Source of the DNA: Nissolia schottii
Taxonomy: Eukaryota > Streptophyta > Magnoliopsida > Fabales > Fabaceae
Assembly: GCA_003254905.1 (NCBI GenBank)
Contig: QANU01017745.1
Span: forward strand, 277,574 to 341,573
Direction of reading: 5' to 3'
Length of the DNA: 64,000 nt
Shown here: positions 1 to 15,000 of the stretch, piece by piece
Layout: each line of letters begins with the position of its first letter
Position numbering within the stretch: position 1 is the stretch's first letter
Program-made: the position numbers and the translations under genes
Notes under the pieces: generated by a model
Told to the model about the DNA's origin: nothing
Databases searched by the model: none
The model's input: the letters and a program-made list of their open reading frames with translations, nothing else

Positions 1-3000
1 CTACCTCAGGCTTATGACCTGAAGAAACTTGTTCATCTCTTGGGGCTGATGTTGCCTCGTCTTGATGCCCAGAGCTTCGAAGTTCTTCTTCCATCTCTTG
101 GTGCTCATTATCATCTGGCTCGTGAGAACCAGGATTAGTTTGAGGGCTTTGCAGTTCTTCGTCCATTTCTTGATGCTCATTATCATCTGGCTTGTTAGAA
201 CCAGGAATAGTTTGAGAGCTTTGCAGTTCTTCCTCCATCTCTTGATGCTCATTATCATCTGGCTTGTTAGAATCAGGATTAGTTTGAGCGCTTCGCAGTT
301 CCTCCTCCATCTCTTGATGCTCATTATCATCTAGCTTGTTAGCATCAGGATTAGTTTGATCACATGTCTCTTTGTCAGTCTCCAGGCAATCATCATCGTT
401 GAGCTCCTTTTCACTATTGATGGAACATTCTTGAAACTCCTCACCTCCAGTAGAAACTTCCACATCTGATGAGCTTTTGACCAGGTTAGGATCTTTGCCT
501 TCAGCAGCATCCTCTGTTTTAGGATCATCTACATCTTCATTTTTAGAGACAGGAAAAGACTGAAAAGCATCCCAATCATCTTCACTGACATCATCATCTT
601 CCTCATTACTTTCATCTTCTTGCACTGCAGCAGCTGACGGTGCAGGTTTCTCTTCATTTCCTACTGATGGCTTTGGTATTTTTATGTCCAACACTGGTAC
701 TTTTAGTTCCTTTAGATTTTTATCATGTGTTACAGACGCTCGAATGGCTCCCTGTAAGAAACAGAAGATTATATTAAAAATTATGGTGGGAGCTTATTTT
801 TTCTGTTAACACAAAGGAATTTGCTATTAGCAAAAATATAATCTCTATCTTGGACAAACAAATGTCAATAGAAGGATATGCTAATTGGATAAACAAATGT
901 CAATAGAAGGTACCTGAAGTTGCTGGCGGTGCAGAGGAGGCATTGATAGCAAAACATCCTTGAAATGAATTGCTGATGAAGGAATTTGAGCAAGGCGAGA
1001 AACAAGCTTAATGGCTGTGCTTCTTAAATCATTGACTTCCTGTCATTTATTTGCATGATCAATAGAACATATAAAATAAGAGCAGCTAAGTTCGGCAATA
1101 ATCTCAGTTTATATTACCTGAGAGGAACCATCTTCTGTTGACAAGAAAATCATGACAATGGCCTCCAGAAGTAGGTTCATAAAACTTCTCTGACAGTCAT
1201 CACCTTTTGACAGAGTTTGTAACAGCACCATGAGACTCAAGCATTCACCAGCAATGGTTACCGATTCTTTTGTTATAGGATTTTGCTATTGATAAAAATA
1301 TAAAATCATTTAGCTATAGGGAATTGCAAAACTTACTGGGCAAATAATAGAATATTAAGCGTACTAATGGCAAGATAAGCAAAAGTGGCTTTTACCTTCA
1401 ATATTTTGTGGATCAAAGTGAAAATATCGGTTATTAGCTCCCCAACAAGAAACATTAAGAAGGAATTATCTTCTGTATTTGCAACTCTTTGAACCCTGGC
1501 CTTAAGAAATTGCAAAACTCTAACTTGAACCTGTCAACAAGAAACTTGTCATTTGGATCTCTTTCTAGGGAAAAGCCACGGTATGCTATTTCCTACATAT
1601 CATTTACCTGCATATTTGAATCACTAAGTACTGTTTTGATGCAACGGATGCAATATCTCAGAGCACTATTGCACAAGGAGTTGCTAGCTTCGCAATCTTC
1701 AACGCGTTTAATTTCAAGAGCCAGTTTGGCAATTGATATAATTTGTTCCAGAGAAAAAGCAAGCTTCATTTGTATTAGTTTAAGTAGGTTGAAACTTTTA
1801 ACTTCCTGCAAATGGAATCCCTCAATGCAATCCTTAATCAGAGCAGCAACCACATTCAGATAAGTTCCAAACATTTCTCTCAATGGGAGAGTGCTATCAT
1901 CAAGCTCAGCCTCATCTATAAAAACAAATTGAGCACAGATCCATCAGTTGTGCTGATGAATGAATTAAAGTTGATTCTTCACTCCTATAAGAGTTTGACA
2001 CTAAGTTCCAACTCAAACATATTGTAACGAACCTTAGAAAGAGACTTAGAAAGAGAAGAGAAAAAAAAAGGAGCAGGTCTCGCGCAAGACGCTTTGGCAC
2101 GTCTCGCGCGAGACGTATATCCAACTTGCGCGAGAAGCAAGTCAGGGAGCCAGCACGCTGCAACGTCCAAGGAGTGTTGCAGCACGTTCGGGAATTAGTC
2201 CCACATCATTTACAGCTTTAGAAGGGGGTCTCCTCCTTCCCTTATATATAAAGGCTTTCCGTGAGTATTTAGACTTGCTAATTCACTCCATAACTTGAGA
2301 GGTGAGACTTTTCGCTCCAGTTATCTCTTTATTTCTTTTCTCCTTCCCGTGTTCCGTTCGTGGGGAAGCAGTACCTCCACATACGGTGTCAAGAGCTACC
2401 AGCTTGGTGCTCACTAGCTTAGTGCTCCTTATCAGTTAACCATGTTAAGGTGAGTGGCTTTCTTCACAGTCTATTTTAGACCATGTATTTATTTTAAAAT
2501 TATTTATTTATTTTATTTATTTATTTTAGCATTTTTTTATTTATGCATGTTTTATAAAATCCTAAGATGTGAAATTTATTATTTTATTTATGTATTTATG
2601 AAGTTAATTATTCTTTTATTTAATTAGTTATTTTCTCATGATTATTATTTAGATACTTTTTACTTATGAAGAAGATATTTATGAAGTTATTTTAAAAAAT
2701 CATGAAACTATTTTAGAACCACATGAGACCACATACTTTAATGCATTAAATATATTCATGCTGTGTGTGTATGATTAGTATTAAGTGATATAGATATTCA
2801 TATTCATATTGTTTAGTTCAACCCTTAATAAAATATCATGAAAGATTCTGGTGGGAGAAGCTTTATGTTAAGGAAAGGTTCTGGCTAAGGACAAGACAAG
2901 ACGTGGTACTTAAGATATCCATTGTGACACACCTCTCTTACTTGGGAACCTCTCTTTCATGAGAGTCTATCTAGGATAAAACTGTAAGCCAGCGATAGTC

Positions 3001-6000
3001 TACGTTGACCCTGGTATACCTTGTACGATTGTAAAGTAGAATAGGATTCATGTAGATTTAGGACAAGACCGTAAAGCCCAAACACGGCAGCTCTGATGCC
3101 CGGACATGGCAGCCCGTGCTGCCCGGTGTCATGTATCATGTCATGTATATTAAGGCAAGACCGTAAAGCCTGGACATTTTAAGAACAACTACACCATAAT
3201 GCTCGGAATGTCTATCTAGAGAACTCCCCAATTAAATTATGTTTTCAAATGTTTTACGTACTATTAGTTATTATTGTAGAAATGTTTTATGTTTGTTATA
3301 TATTATGTATTACATCTCTATGTAATGTGTTTTTGAAGTGTCCTATGTCGCCGTGTAGACGGCTATTCGCTAAGACCCACCCTTCAACCTCCCCCTCTAG
3401 TTACAGGTTACAAAGTAGCGTAGCAGAGCATGGAGTTATGGTCAGTGTAGTGACATCAGAATCCAAGAGTTTAGCAGTTCACCTTGAGGTGAAGCTACCT
3501 ATAGAAATTGTTAGTCTTATTTTTATTTTTTTATCAAGTCATATCTAGAGTGTTCCAATTGTATACAAGTAGGACCCTCAGACCAATCATGTATTTTATC
3601 ATGTATATTTATGTTTATTATAAAAAAGTTTATGTTTATACAGAAAAAGAAAGTTTTATTTATTTTAATTAAAGTTAAAGTATGTTTTTACAAAAAACAT
3701 TCCAAAGGCTTCTGTAAGGGAACTAGTCCCTTGCGTGCCGATCACACCCTAAGTTGGGGTGTGGCACATCTCAAATCTTGCAGGAATAAAATTGGTTTCT
3801 TTTCCCACAAAAATATTGTAACATTACATCCATTACATTAAAACAGAAATACACATACAAACAGGAACAAAAAGGAAACACATGTCAGTATAAATATTCA
3901 AACGATCTATTCATAAGGAAGCAATGACGAATATGGAAAAACTAGTTCCAACTATAAGGCCATACCATCAATGATTTTCTTTAATAAAGTGCTTGTACAA
4001 TTGACCATGTCAATGGCTTCTGATAAGTAAGCTTCACTTGAAGCCTCTCTAATGACCTCGTAGCCAATTAAAACTAATGCCAGAACAACAGATTTGGAAT
4101 GCTTATGTGTCTGAAATAATCAAAATAGTAAATTATCAAAGAAGATCATTTTTTAGAATGAAAGTGAAAAAAAGATAAATTTATGATAAAAATATTGTAC
4201 AAAAACTTCCATGACCAGAAGTTCATAAATACTGATAAAAATATTGGCTCAATATCTGATAGCAATCAAGCAACCAGTATCATAGAGAACAGACAAACCT
4301 TAGTCTCAATGCGGTTAATAACTGCATTTGTTGTGCTACACAGCGTACGTATCACATTTACTTCACAGTCGGGATGAGACACTGAAATTTTGTCAGTACT
4401 GGACAACAAAAAGTATAGGCACCATTTAGCAGAGTATATTTATCCAATGCAAAATGTCTATCAAATAATTGAAACTCTAAATTATCAGTCACAGAAAGTT
4501 AGTTACCTCCGACACACTTTAAAAAGGTAGTCCAAACAAAGTTCCGTTAATATCAAATCAAAATTTTCACTTTGGAAAATTTCTTGTGGGCAATTCTGTG
4601 CAACCTGCAGGGGAAACAATTGAAACGAACTTCATGTCTCAAAAACTTGCTAAAGCAGCAAACAGCAGGCTAGAAGAAAAATGCCACAGGAACATCTGGT
4701 TTCATCATGAATAGAGTGCTTGACGTGTTATCATAAATTTAATCCAAAAAGGCAATTAAATATAAGGTACGAAGAGTAACATAATCCTGATAGCAATTTA
4801 TCTAATGTCTACCTGTGATAAAATGGATATCGCAAGACTATTCCAAGAATTATCCACGCACGTGCAATATGAAAGAATCTGCAAACATTAAACATAATGA
4901 GAAATCTAGGAATATTGCTGATTAACCATGCGCAATGAAAGTATCATGAATTAAAACAAGCAGGACTCTTTTAAGCTACTGTCTCCGTCATACACCACAG
5001 TGGATTAGCAGTGAGATATTGACAAAGTGCAGGTAAGTCATCAAACATAATTTTTCTAGGAATAAACATAAAGAATATAACAATTTGAATCATGTTTTTA
5101 CTTCAAATATATTATGTATTTATAAGATTCTTGTACTTTTTTACTTTATTTTTTTACTTTAATAATAATAATAACAACAACAACATATTATCCGTTTCTT
5201 GGAGGTGTATGCCAAAGAATTCCATAAGAAAAAAAACCCACCTGCAGCAGTTCTTTGCAAATATCCATGGTTAGCAATCCCACTCCAAAAAATCTTTCAG
5301 TAGAAAGAAGTTGAAACATGGGTAGTACAATTTCATGAAATTTCAAGCCTGATGGTTTCACTTCATTAATTGGCAAGTTTCCTTCAAGCTTAGCATTAGC
5401 AAAAGCGAACTGTATAATTGGTCTGCAAAGGATAGGGTGTTGTGATTGAAACAGACCAAGGAGAGAAAAGCCCCACAGGAATTGAAAATCTTCACACTTC
5501 AACTCAACCATTTCATGTTGGCGTGTAGAGACACTATTATTTTGGGTGTTTTCGACTGAGGCTTTGGGGAAATCATTTCCTTCAGAATTCACAGGAACTG
5601 CATCAAGTGCAAGTGCTTGCAAAATTACAGGCCAAGATTCATCTAAGCATGGGCGCAACTTCAAAGAAACAATAGGTGAATGGAGTCCATCAAGGAACAG
5701 ATTCCACTGCAAGAAAGGTGCAAATAGAATGAGAAGGCAACCATGACGATATAAATACGTTCATATTGGTCCACATTTCATCTCCTAGATGACAATATGC
5801 ACTCAAGCACAAATAGTATGTTGAAATTTAGGTTCACCTTCTTCTTTGGGCTCAGGCACAAGCATATATAACTATAATCCTTCAATGTATGGATCCAATA
5901 CTTCCCAAGAGTACTTGAGCTCTTCTGGAATAACGGTAATAATGCCAGGTAATCATCTGGAACTCCATCTTGGTGCTTTCTCATGGATGAATATATATAG

Positions 6001-9000
6001 CACTTGAGAGAAGCATGTGCAGCCAGAAGTCTTATTTTGATCTAAAAAACCATTGTTAAATTAGACAGAGCTAGATATAAAAATATCTGAAACATTAACA
6101 ACACGTGACAAAAATTAGAGTTAACATGCCTTGCTGGTGACCCATTCTGCAAATGAAGGATAATAAATGTCCTCAAAGTCGTTCAACGGGCGTGAAATTA
6201 ATGAGAATATACGCTTGACCACCACTTGATCCCCACTGATTATTCCACTAGTCAGTATCTGAAATTTCCACATAGTACTGTGTTAAATTGCATCTTATTG
6301 CATATTTGGTGAACTTCCCAAATGTATTTCGAATTTCCAAAGAAATATCTTGAGACAGTTAGGGTCCGAAAGCCCCCAATTAGATATGCAGAAACAAGTT
6401 AGGGGATTTCCAAACATAACAATAAACCAATTTCAAATATAAAGAAGAAATAAAGAGAGGGGTGAAGGCTGAAACCTTGGTAGCCAAGTGCAAGCCTGCC
6501 TCCAGTAAGCTAGGACTAGAAGATGTGTCCAAGGTGGTACGAACTGCAGATACTAGTTGGGCCTATATTTAGAACAGCTTCCATTATTAAAAGTGATGTA
6601 ATAAATTCAAACTCAACATAACCATAAAAATTAAGCATAGTTATGCAACCTTTCAACAATCCTTGGTAGACTAAAAAGAATTACAATTTTGTCATGAAAA
6701 CAACTGAGAGAGGGGGATAAAAAATATCTTGCTAAATACCTGATACTGTTCCAGGAGAAGATGCCCAGGAAGGTCAGGGTCAGCTACTTTTTCAAACTGT
6801 TAATTCAAATTCAACTGTAAGAACAAATTAACAAGACATGACCAGTAGGGAGATGATAAAATGAAAGACATGTACATACACAGGATAAAATTAAGCAGAC
6901 AACAAAAACTGATTAGTGTATTCCAACATGAACTCCGGACTAAAACAATTAAGCTCTTTAACACTTGGTCCAACATCGCATTTGTTGACAAAGTAAGGAA
7001 TGATCTATTAGCTCCAACTGTTTAGACTTTAGATTCAGTGCTATTATCTCAGCAAAGTAAGGTACTTAGTAAGGAATGATCTATTATCTAAAAAGGGACA
7101 CAACACTCAAGAAAAGACTTAAATTCAGTGTTATAAACTTCTCTGTATTGAAGTAATCACAAAGGAAGAGAAAGGAGAGAAAAGACACAGAATTTGCGCA
7201 GCCATTGTATTTCATAGCAAACATATTACCTTGTCCACAATTGTGCCAAGAAGACCCACACCAACTGGCTGCATGTTCTCAAATTGAGTTGTGCTTATCT
7301 GATAAGGGAAATATGAGAAGTGAGGGGGTAATTAATTGGGTTAATATATCTTTAACACTCAATACAAGTGCAAAAGATAAAAGGTTAATGGCTAATATAT
7401 TCTAATAGGCAAGAACCACCTGATAAGCGAGCGATATTAACTCTTGCAAGTGAAGAACTAGCCAATCACCAGTGCCCTGCCCATTTCCACATTCTTGCCT
7501 TGCCAAAAGGAGGTCAAAATGTGCAGGATTTCTTCCAACAGCTTCTGGTAGATGGCTCAAACACCTACAACAAAAAGTACAATAAAATTAAAAACACACT
7601 ATTTAATCGATAGAAAGATCAGACTAAACATAAAAATCATGACACAATTCTTACACTAACTCTTTACTAAAGGATGAGGATAACTTGGTATTAGATATAT
7701 TAAAATCACATGACAGAGGCCTTTTTTTAAGTATCTCTAATATCAAAACAGAGTGGGTAATTTACATTTAAATTCGAAATAGGGTAAGTTGCCATTGATT
7801 GTTTTAGAAACATCCATGACGCTTATATATTTATATCAAAGCTTAAATCACAACCAAAAAAAACATACTCTGCAGCAAAAAGTCTGGTCCGATATCTGAG
7901 ATACTTCTCTCTATTAGCCTCACCAATGGAAGCTTGAAACTTGTAACTCTGCTTGCTGTTGGAGCTAGAAACCATATTTTCATCATCCTCATTGTTCAAC
8001 CTTGTATCACCATCTGAGTTATCATTTGCTGAAATATTATTTTCAATGTTCCTCATTGATGTAGCAAGGACCTGGAAAATCCCATTAAACCACTGTGAAG
8101 ATTGTCATGAACTATTAAAGAAAATATTATGATTTAAGGACGTCTCGGCCCAAAAATCAAGGGTGAAAAATGCAGGATTGATTCTAGGAAAGTAAATTGA
8201 GTGTGATTGAGGTATTATTGGTTGTCAGCATATATTTAGAGATCTGGTTTAGCTGTTTAGGTATTAAATGCCTGTGGGGTCTCTGACAGATGAGAAGACA
8301 GCTCTCTTACTTTTGGACTTTTTACATCTTTATCATTCCAGATCTGCTCCATATAATTTTGTGTGAAAAAAATCAAATATTCACATCTTCTGCATAGATT
8401 TAGCACATAATCTCTTATAAACATTAGCATGCATCTCTTTTGTACTACAGTTTCTAGACACTGCAGCAATATAGACAATTCTGCATTTTGAAATAAAAAG
8501 CTTACCACTTTGCGACATACTGACATCCAATGAGAAGGATTTGAAGGACATGATGCATAGAGTAATCTCATAATTGTGGATCGCACTAAGATACCAATTC
8601 TGCATAAATAAAAGGAGTAAGAACTAGGCAGTCTAAAAGCCAAATGGCAATAACCTTGGCCATGACCAATTTTTTTAATAAAATATAAATCGTTAGTCAT
8701 AACTATGATTGGTCAGGGCCAATTTCCTCATCCTTGTTCCCCTCTTAACAAATTCTTCTTTAAATCCCCCCATGCCCAAAAAAATAAAAATAAAAATTGT
8801 CAAACCTGAAATAGAGCCAGGTAAAAAGTCTCATCCCAAACAAAGCTAACTACAAAAATATTTGTTCAAAGATTGAAGCATCTAACTCCAACCAAAGACA
8901 CCAATGGAAGGGATACGAAGTAAAAAAGAAAGAACAATTATGGGAAAAAGAATTTCTCTTGTTTGGGTTGTGGCACAAAGCATATGAGATTTTTAAGGGA

Positions 9001-12000
9001 CCATCCATCTCAGGTACAGAGCAGTGCTGGAGGACTTCATTATATTTAAGTGGGATTGTCTTCTATATACTTGTCTAGGAGAATATATCATGCCCTGCCT
9101 TTGTATTTCTTCTTACATCTCTCTGGGTCTCTAATGAAAGTCCATATTTATCACAAGAAACAAGACAACCAAAAAAAATGCATTGGCAATAAGCTAAAAT
9201 AACTTCATGAAAAAAGGGGAAAAAAAAGGTGCTTCAGCTTAACCCAAGAACTAATCAGCGGTAAAAAGTAAGAAAGCTTTTTCTTTCTCTTTGTACATAC
9301 TCAGAATCAGTTTCCTCATCCAGCATAAAGAACAACTTATCTTCAATTTGCTCAACAATAACGGAAGCCTGTAATGATTAAAATAAGCTCTCAGCACAAA
9401 ACATATGCTAATATTTTTATATTGAGAATCCAACTAAGAAGAGAGAACCAACCGGGTCTTTCTCAATTAAATGCCTTAGCGTAGACACAGCAAGATGCCG
9501 TAAATTTGGCTGTATCGAGAAAAAGGATAAGTAGAAAAGAAGAATGAATAATACATTATTGATAGTGAAAATATACAAGCAAAAACCTGTCTTGATGATA
9601 AAGTGGAGAGCAGAGTCTGCACATGCGAGTGCACAGAAACAGCTAGGGGTGCAAAAAGAACAAGTTGTTGTGTAAAGCGTGCACTCCTGTAATAGAACAA
9701 GAAAAACGTAAGATAATCGCCAATAAAGGCAACAATTTGACTCGAAAAAACTACTCCCAAAGCCAAAGAGTAGATGGCCATGAGAAAATAATCGATGGAA
9801 TAAAGAAACATACTCAAGCATAGTTGAAGTTTCTTGCCAACAGCTTATCTCAGCAATGGCAGACTGGAAGAGAAAACAGAGTATGAGGTATACATAGAAT
9901 AAAATGGCTGAAAACCACGCATTGCAACTGAAATTTGTATTGATGTTTCTTTTTTACTGTCGTTTGTGTTTACCTTTTATGTTCAGGAGGATATCCTATC
10001 CTCCAAATTCTTTGTAAAATCTTTTTTTCTTCTTAATAAATTTCTTCTTCTATGTTAAAAAAGATCTATAAAACATGAACCTTGGAGCGAGAGAAAAATA
10101 TGCTTCCTGGGACAAGCTCAGGACCAAGAACAGTAACTATAGCATTGATAAGGCGGCCAACTCCTTGCTGAATGTCCACTAGACCATTCTCATCAGATAG
10201 AAGAATGTCCATAGCAAGAGAAAGGGTTGCCTGTGAAGAAAATTAAAGAGAACCAAGTAATCATTAATAAGAAAGAGAATATACACAATAAAATGCCACC
10301 CTAAAGAAAAATGTTGTTTAGCTCAAGGTAGGTGGGCCTATGAAATCTCTAGGCATTAAGAGCAAACTATTGCGTGAAGAGACACGTTAGATATGAAACC
10401 ATTTACGAGTCTTCACCTAAAAGCTTAAGCAAAGCTTTTAGGTAATGACTCATAAGTCTTACCGTATAAGTGAGCTTGAGCTTGTACTAGTAGTACCTAT
10501 TATAAAGACATAACAGTGCTTTGTATTTTACACAGAATACAACCTCAAAGCACAGTGTTCAGAGTATCCCTTGTCTCTTTTCCTCCTTTACCACTTAAAC
10601 TATAATTTCAGCAATAACCGAAGTGTCAAGGCCCTTGGGCATGTTTTCTAAGCCATGCCATGTTCATGTGAACGTATCATACATGAGATTTTTCTATTGT
10701 GGAGAGACATGATTATTGTAATAATTAAAACATCAATACTTGAGTGTTTCATCAATAGTTAAGTGCTTCCCACTAGGCGGATGTCAGTTAGATTATTGTA
10801 ATAATAGGAATAAAATAAAAAACAAAAAAAAGGGGAGACTGCATGGCTCAGATGAATCAATTAATGACATTTCATAGCACTAGAAGTTAGTCCTTAACAA
10901 ATATTATCACACTAAAACAAGGTAAAAGCTCTTCTTGTTGCAATTACCCTGACAAACAGATTATAAGTTCTATTTAAGGGGGAAAATGGTGGTCCAATGT
11001 GTGAGGTTCCCATCTAATGGGGCTTGGGGAGGACAGATGTACATAGTCTTACTGCAAGCGGAGATGTTGTTTCCAAAATTTGAAACCATGACCTCCAGTT
11101 CATAAGGAAGCAATCATACTATTTTGCCAAAGCTCACCCTCTAAATTCTTATTACACACACACGTCTCACAAAGTTCTTACATTTGAAATGGGAATACCT
11201 GAACATGAGAAACAAAGGACAAACCAGCAGCTTCAATAGTTAAAAGAAGCCCATGCATAGACCAGATCTGAATATTAGCTACTGAACTTCTAGCCAGTGA
11301 GGAGATAGAGCTCACTGTTGTAGGCACTAAAGTTGACAACGCAATCCCCCCTGCACTGCAGCCAAGAAATACAAGATAAAGAAATGTTAGGAAACATATG
11401 CAGGAGAGATAACATTGACCTGCCACCATTCTAACAAATCCATACCCATCAGTGATTCAGAATGAAAGAAAGATATTTTAGGAGATTGAGGGGAAAAAAA
11501 ACTGAAATATACATGCAAATTATGAACTGGAATCTTAATAAATGACCTGCGATGAATGCAGCCAAGCGCCAAAGCAATAGATGCAGCATAGTTGGAATCA
11601 GTTGCTCCATTTAGGTCCCCAAGTAATGACCTAGTCTGTTTGCCAACATTTTAGGTGAAAAAAGGACAATCAGAAATGAAACAGAACATTGCACGGACAA
11701 CATTTAGAAGCAGTGAATCACACATGAACATAAGGAGGATGTTTCTTAACCACGAGTGCTGAAGTACAGCAGAAAAGTTAGTCATAAAATGCAGATTGAA
11801 CAATCTGAAAAACTTGCCATTCTTGCAGTAAAGATATCATTTCCAAATCGAGCTAAGTATCCAAGACCTTCTGACGACGCTCTTCGCTGTGATACACAAA
11901 TGTCCCCCTCTGCCAAAATACTCTTCATTCAAATTCAAAAAAAAAATCAGGGCGATAACATAAAAAGAGCTAACGACACAGAATAACAACAGTTAAATGA

Positions 12001-15000
12001 ATAATTGAATAGAAATAAAAAAAAATTATGTATTAAAATATTTCCTACCTGAAAAATAGATTGTGCAAAACCCAAAATCTCTTGTCCTAATGTTTGTGAT
12101 CGAAAAGAAAGTAAAGCCTGGGGAAGATATCAAAGTATATCAGGAGAGATACACACAAGATACTTAGACAATACCAACAGAAGGATGTAGAGAACCTTAA
12201 AGCCAGCAAGTAAGCCCACACAAATATTAGTGATACTAGCTGCGCGCCGATGTTGTTTTTTCCCAGCTTTCAGACCCTGCTCAATAATGCCAAGAAGGGA
12301 GAGCATACCACCACTATCCTGAGACATAGAATTCAACTGATGTCAACAACACTAAAAACCATTCTCTTGATTCAACAACACGTTGAGGTCAATCCCTTCA
12401 CTTGACATGCTACCTGAGAAGCAAATATGATCCCAAAAAAAAGAAGCATCTGGTTCACCAAAGTCTTGCTTATTGTCTCCGGCTTCAAGGTTCAAATTAA
12501 GTTGTTAGTGAAGTACCCATCCCCCCAAAAAAAAAAAGTTAAATAAATAAAGCAAGTATTACGTCAAAGGCAACATGAAACAAGTTGGATGAATATATCA
12601 AAATATATCTATGTAACTTAAACAGAAATTCTAACTTAAATTGCATGCAAACATATTAATGTTCAGTACAAAAAAGAAAATTATATTTTCACACAAACTT
12701 TTGTAACACAAGGACTACTTTCTGCTTTCGTTGTAATACCTCAACCTTCCAAAAGCTTGTTAGACAATAATAAATTATGTTCCACCTTTTATCCAAAAAT
12801 ACAAAAATTATGTTCCACCGATTACTGACAAAATATTTGGAAGATCAAGAACTACAAAGTTGACTTATCAAAGGAAAATAAGGTTCAGTTGATACGAACC
12901 AAGTGAGAAATACATTTTACGAATTCCAGGAATAAAATTTCCAATCTTAGAATAATTATGCAGACAAACGATTAGTTAGGTCTTAGACTAATTAAACAAA
13001 AAATGATTAGTTAAGTTGATATACAGTAAACCCATCAAATAGTTTTTCCCATGACCATACATGTAGTTTAGTTCCTAAAGTCAAATTTGTTTTTCCCAGA
13101 GCTCCTAAACTGTAATTCTCCAAAGAAATAATACCTGTGGAAAGGTAGAAATTTCGTTCTCCCATACACAAGGCATAAGGCCATCTTTTCCACCTTGAAA
13201 AGCCCGAAGCTCATCTTCAAACCAATCCCTTTTTTTCATACGAGTATACAGGCAAGATAAGCAAGTTAGAAAACAAAGAAGGAAAAAGAAAGGGGCTTGG
13301 GGAGGGAGTGACCTCCTCTAGGGTTAAGTAAAATGAAAAGGAGCTTCCCACTTGTTTTCAAAATAATCAAGACTTATATGGTTCTATAAAATACCAGCCT
13401 CACCAAAATTAAATGTTCACAGATAACAGAGATCTTAATGAAATTGATGACATTAATAAAAAAAATTTCTTACTAATGAAATTCATGACATCACCAAATT
13501 TTATTCCCATAATTGAGTGCTAAGTTAAAATACAAGTACCAGTTTCTCTTGCAAAAGAAAGTAAAACCTCATACATCGATATTTTATTGAATAAACAAAC
13601 TGGCAATTTGGATGCAGAACCATCATTCGTGGTCAACAGAGACAGAAAGTGAGAAATACAAGAATACAGATCTTTTTTATTCCATTGTTCATGGTGACCT
13701 CTAATGCTTCGTGAAGCAATCAGTAATACAGGGACGAAACAGAGGAGTAGAGAGAGAAATACAGAATGAAGGAGAAGAAAGACTAACAGATGTTATACAA
13801 GCTTTCATTTTACATTTTTTATTTTAAAAAAAAAATTAAGAGAAAGAAGGAGCAGAAAAAGGCCCCTAAAGCCTAGAATGAAAGAAAAGAGAGTACCAAG
13901 AGGCTTACTTAGCATGTCGAAAGTGTGCCTATTGTCTATTAATATGACATCTAGGTGGGTCCTCTACTGCTCTTGAAATCAGTTGGTCTAAGAAGATATC
14001 TGTTTGACAAGTGAATTTATCATTTAACCTAAAAAGGGGCTCTGAAACTTATCGATTGAATGGGGAAATGAAAAGAGAAAATTTATGTGGAAAAAATCAT
14101 GAATATCTCAGGTAAAGAGAGAGTTGGCAGTTTGGGAAAACACTATTTAATAGCCTCACAATCATATTAGGTAGAGACTACTTGAATCTGTTTTCTCCGT
14201 TAATCAGGAGTAGGGCACTGCACAACTGCAATCAAACTTTTCCCACCTATTTTTGCAAATTGTAGCAAATCACAAGACAAGATTTAACCCAACAAATCAA
14301 GCCAACCTCCATAGAAAGCTGCTAATGGTGATAGAATGAATAGAGAAATGTACAGTGGATACAGGGTAAGAAAGTCATCTTGAAAAGCTTTGGAATATTT
14401 CAAAAGGGTGAATTGGACAATTGGTAGAAGCTAACGTGATGGGTAAAACAGCATGCTGTTCTTCCACTTAAAAAGAGGACCTTATAATTTTGCAAACAAA
14501 ATAAAAGATCTTTCTAATTTCATTTGACATCAAGGATTCCACAGTTTACTCTAATAAATAAAGGTGATACTACACTGCATAATCACATAACAGATACAGA
14601 CCTTCCAGGAATCCATGGACCCAACCATGCATCTCTCTTGTCTAACAGCAACCGTGAGCACGAACTTTCTTCACATTCTGAAGCATATCTTATTCAAACA
14701 AGCAATATCAAACACTTAGATCAATCAACGAAGAATTAAACCTTTTCTATAGAAAAAGAAATATTATTAGAAGAGAAGGAAGGAGTACAAAGCGGATAAT
14801 GCATCCTCTAATGAAGATTAAACAGTTAATCAGTTGTCACATAAGTGAAGTAAATGCAAGAAAAATTCCCACACCCCTCAACATATTTGTCAATAAATAA
14901 ATAAATAAAATATCCTCAAAACATTAAATTCTAGAAAATAATATCTGTCAGCAAAACTAGAAAGAGAAAGGCAATGCAACGGCATTTTTACATATTCTCT

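Noticed and set aside
1-528. Long open frames on both strands at the left edge
   Set aside because: They are by-products of the 72-bp repeat; the frame that joins in phase with the upstream SWEETIE exons is different.
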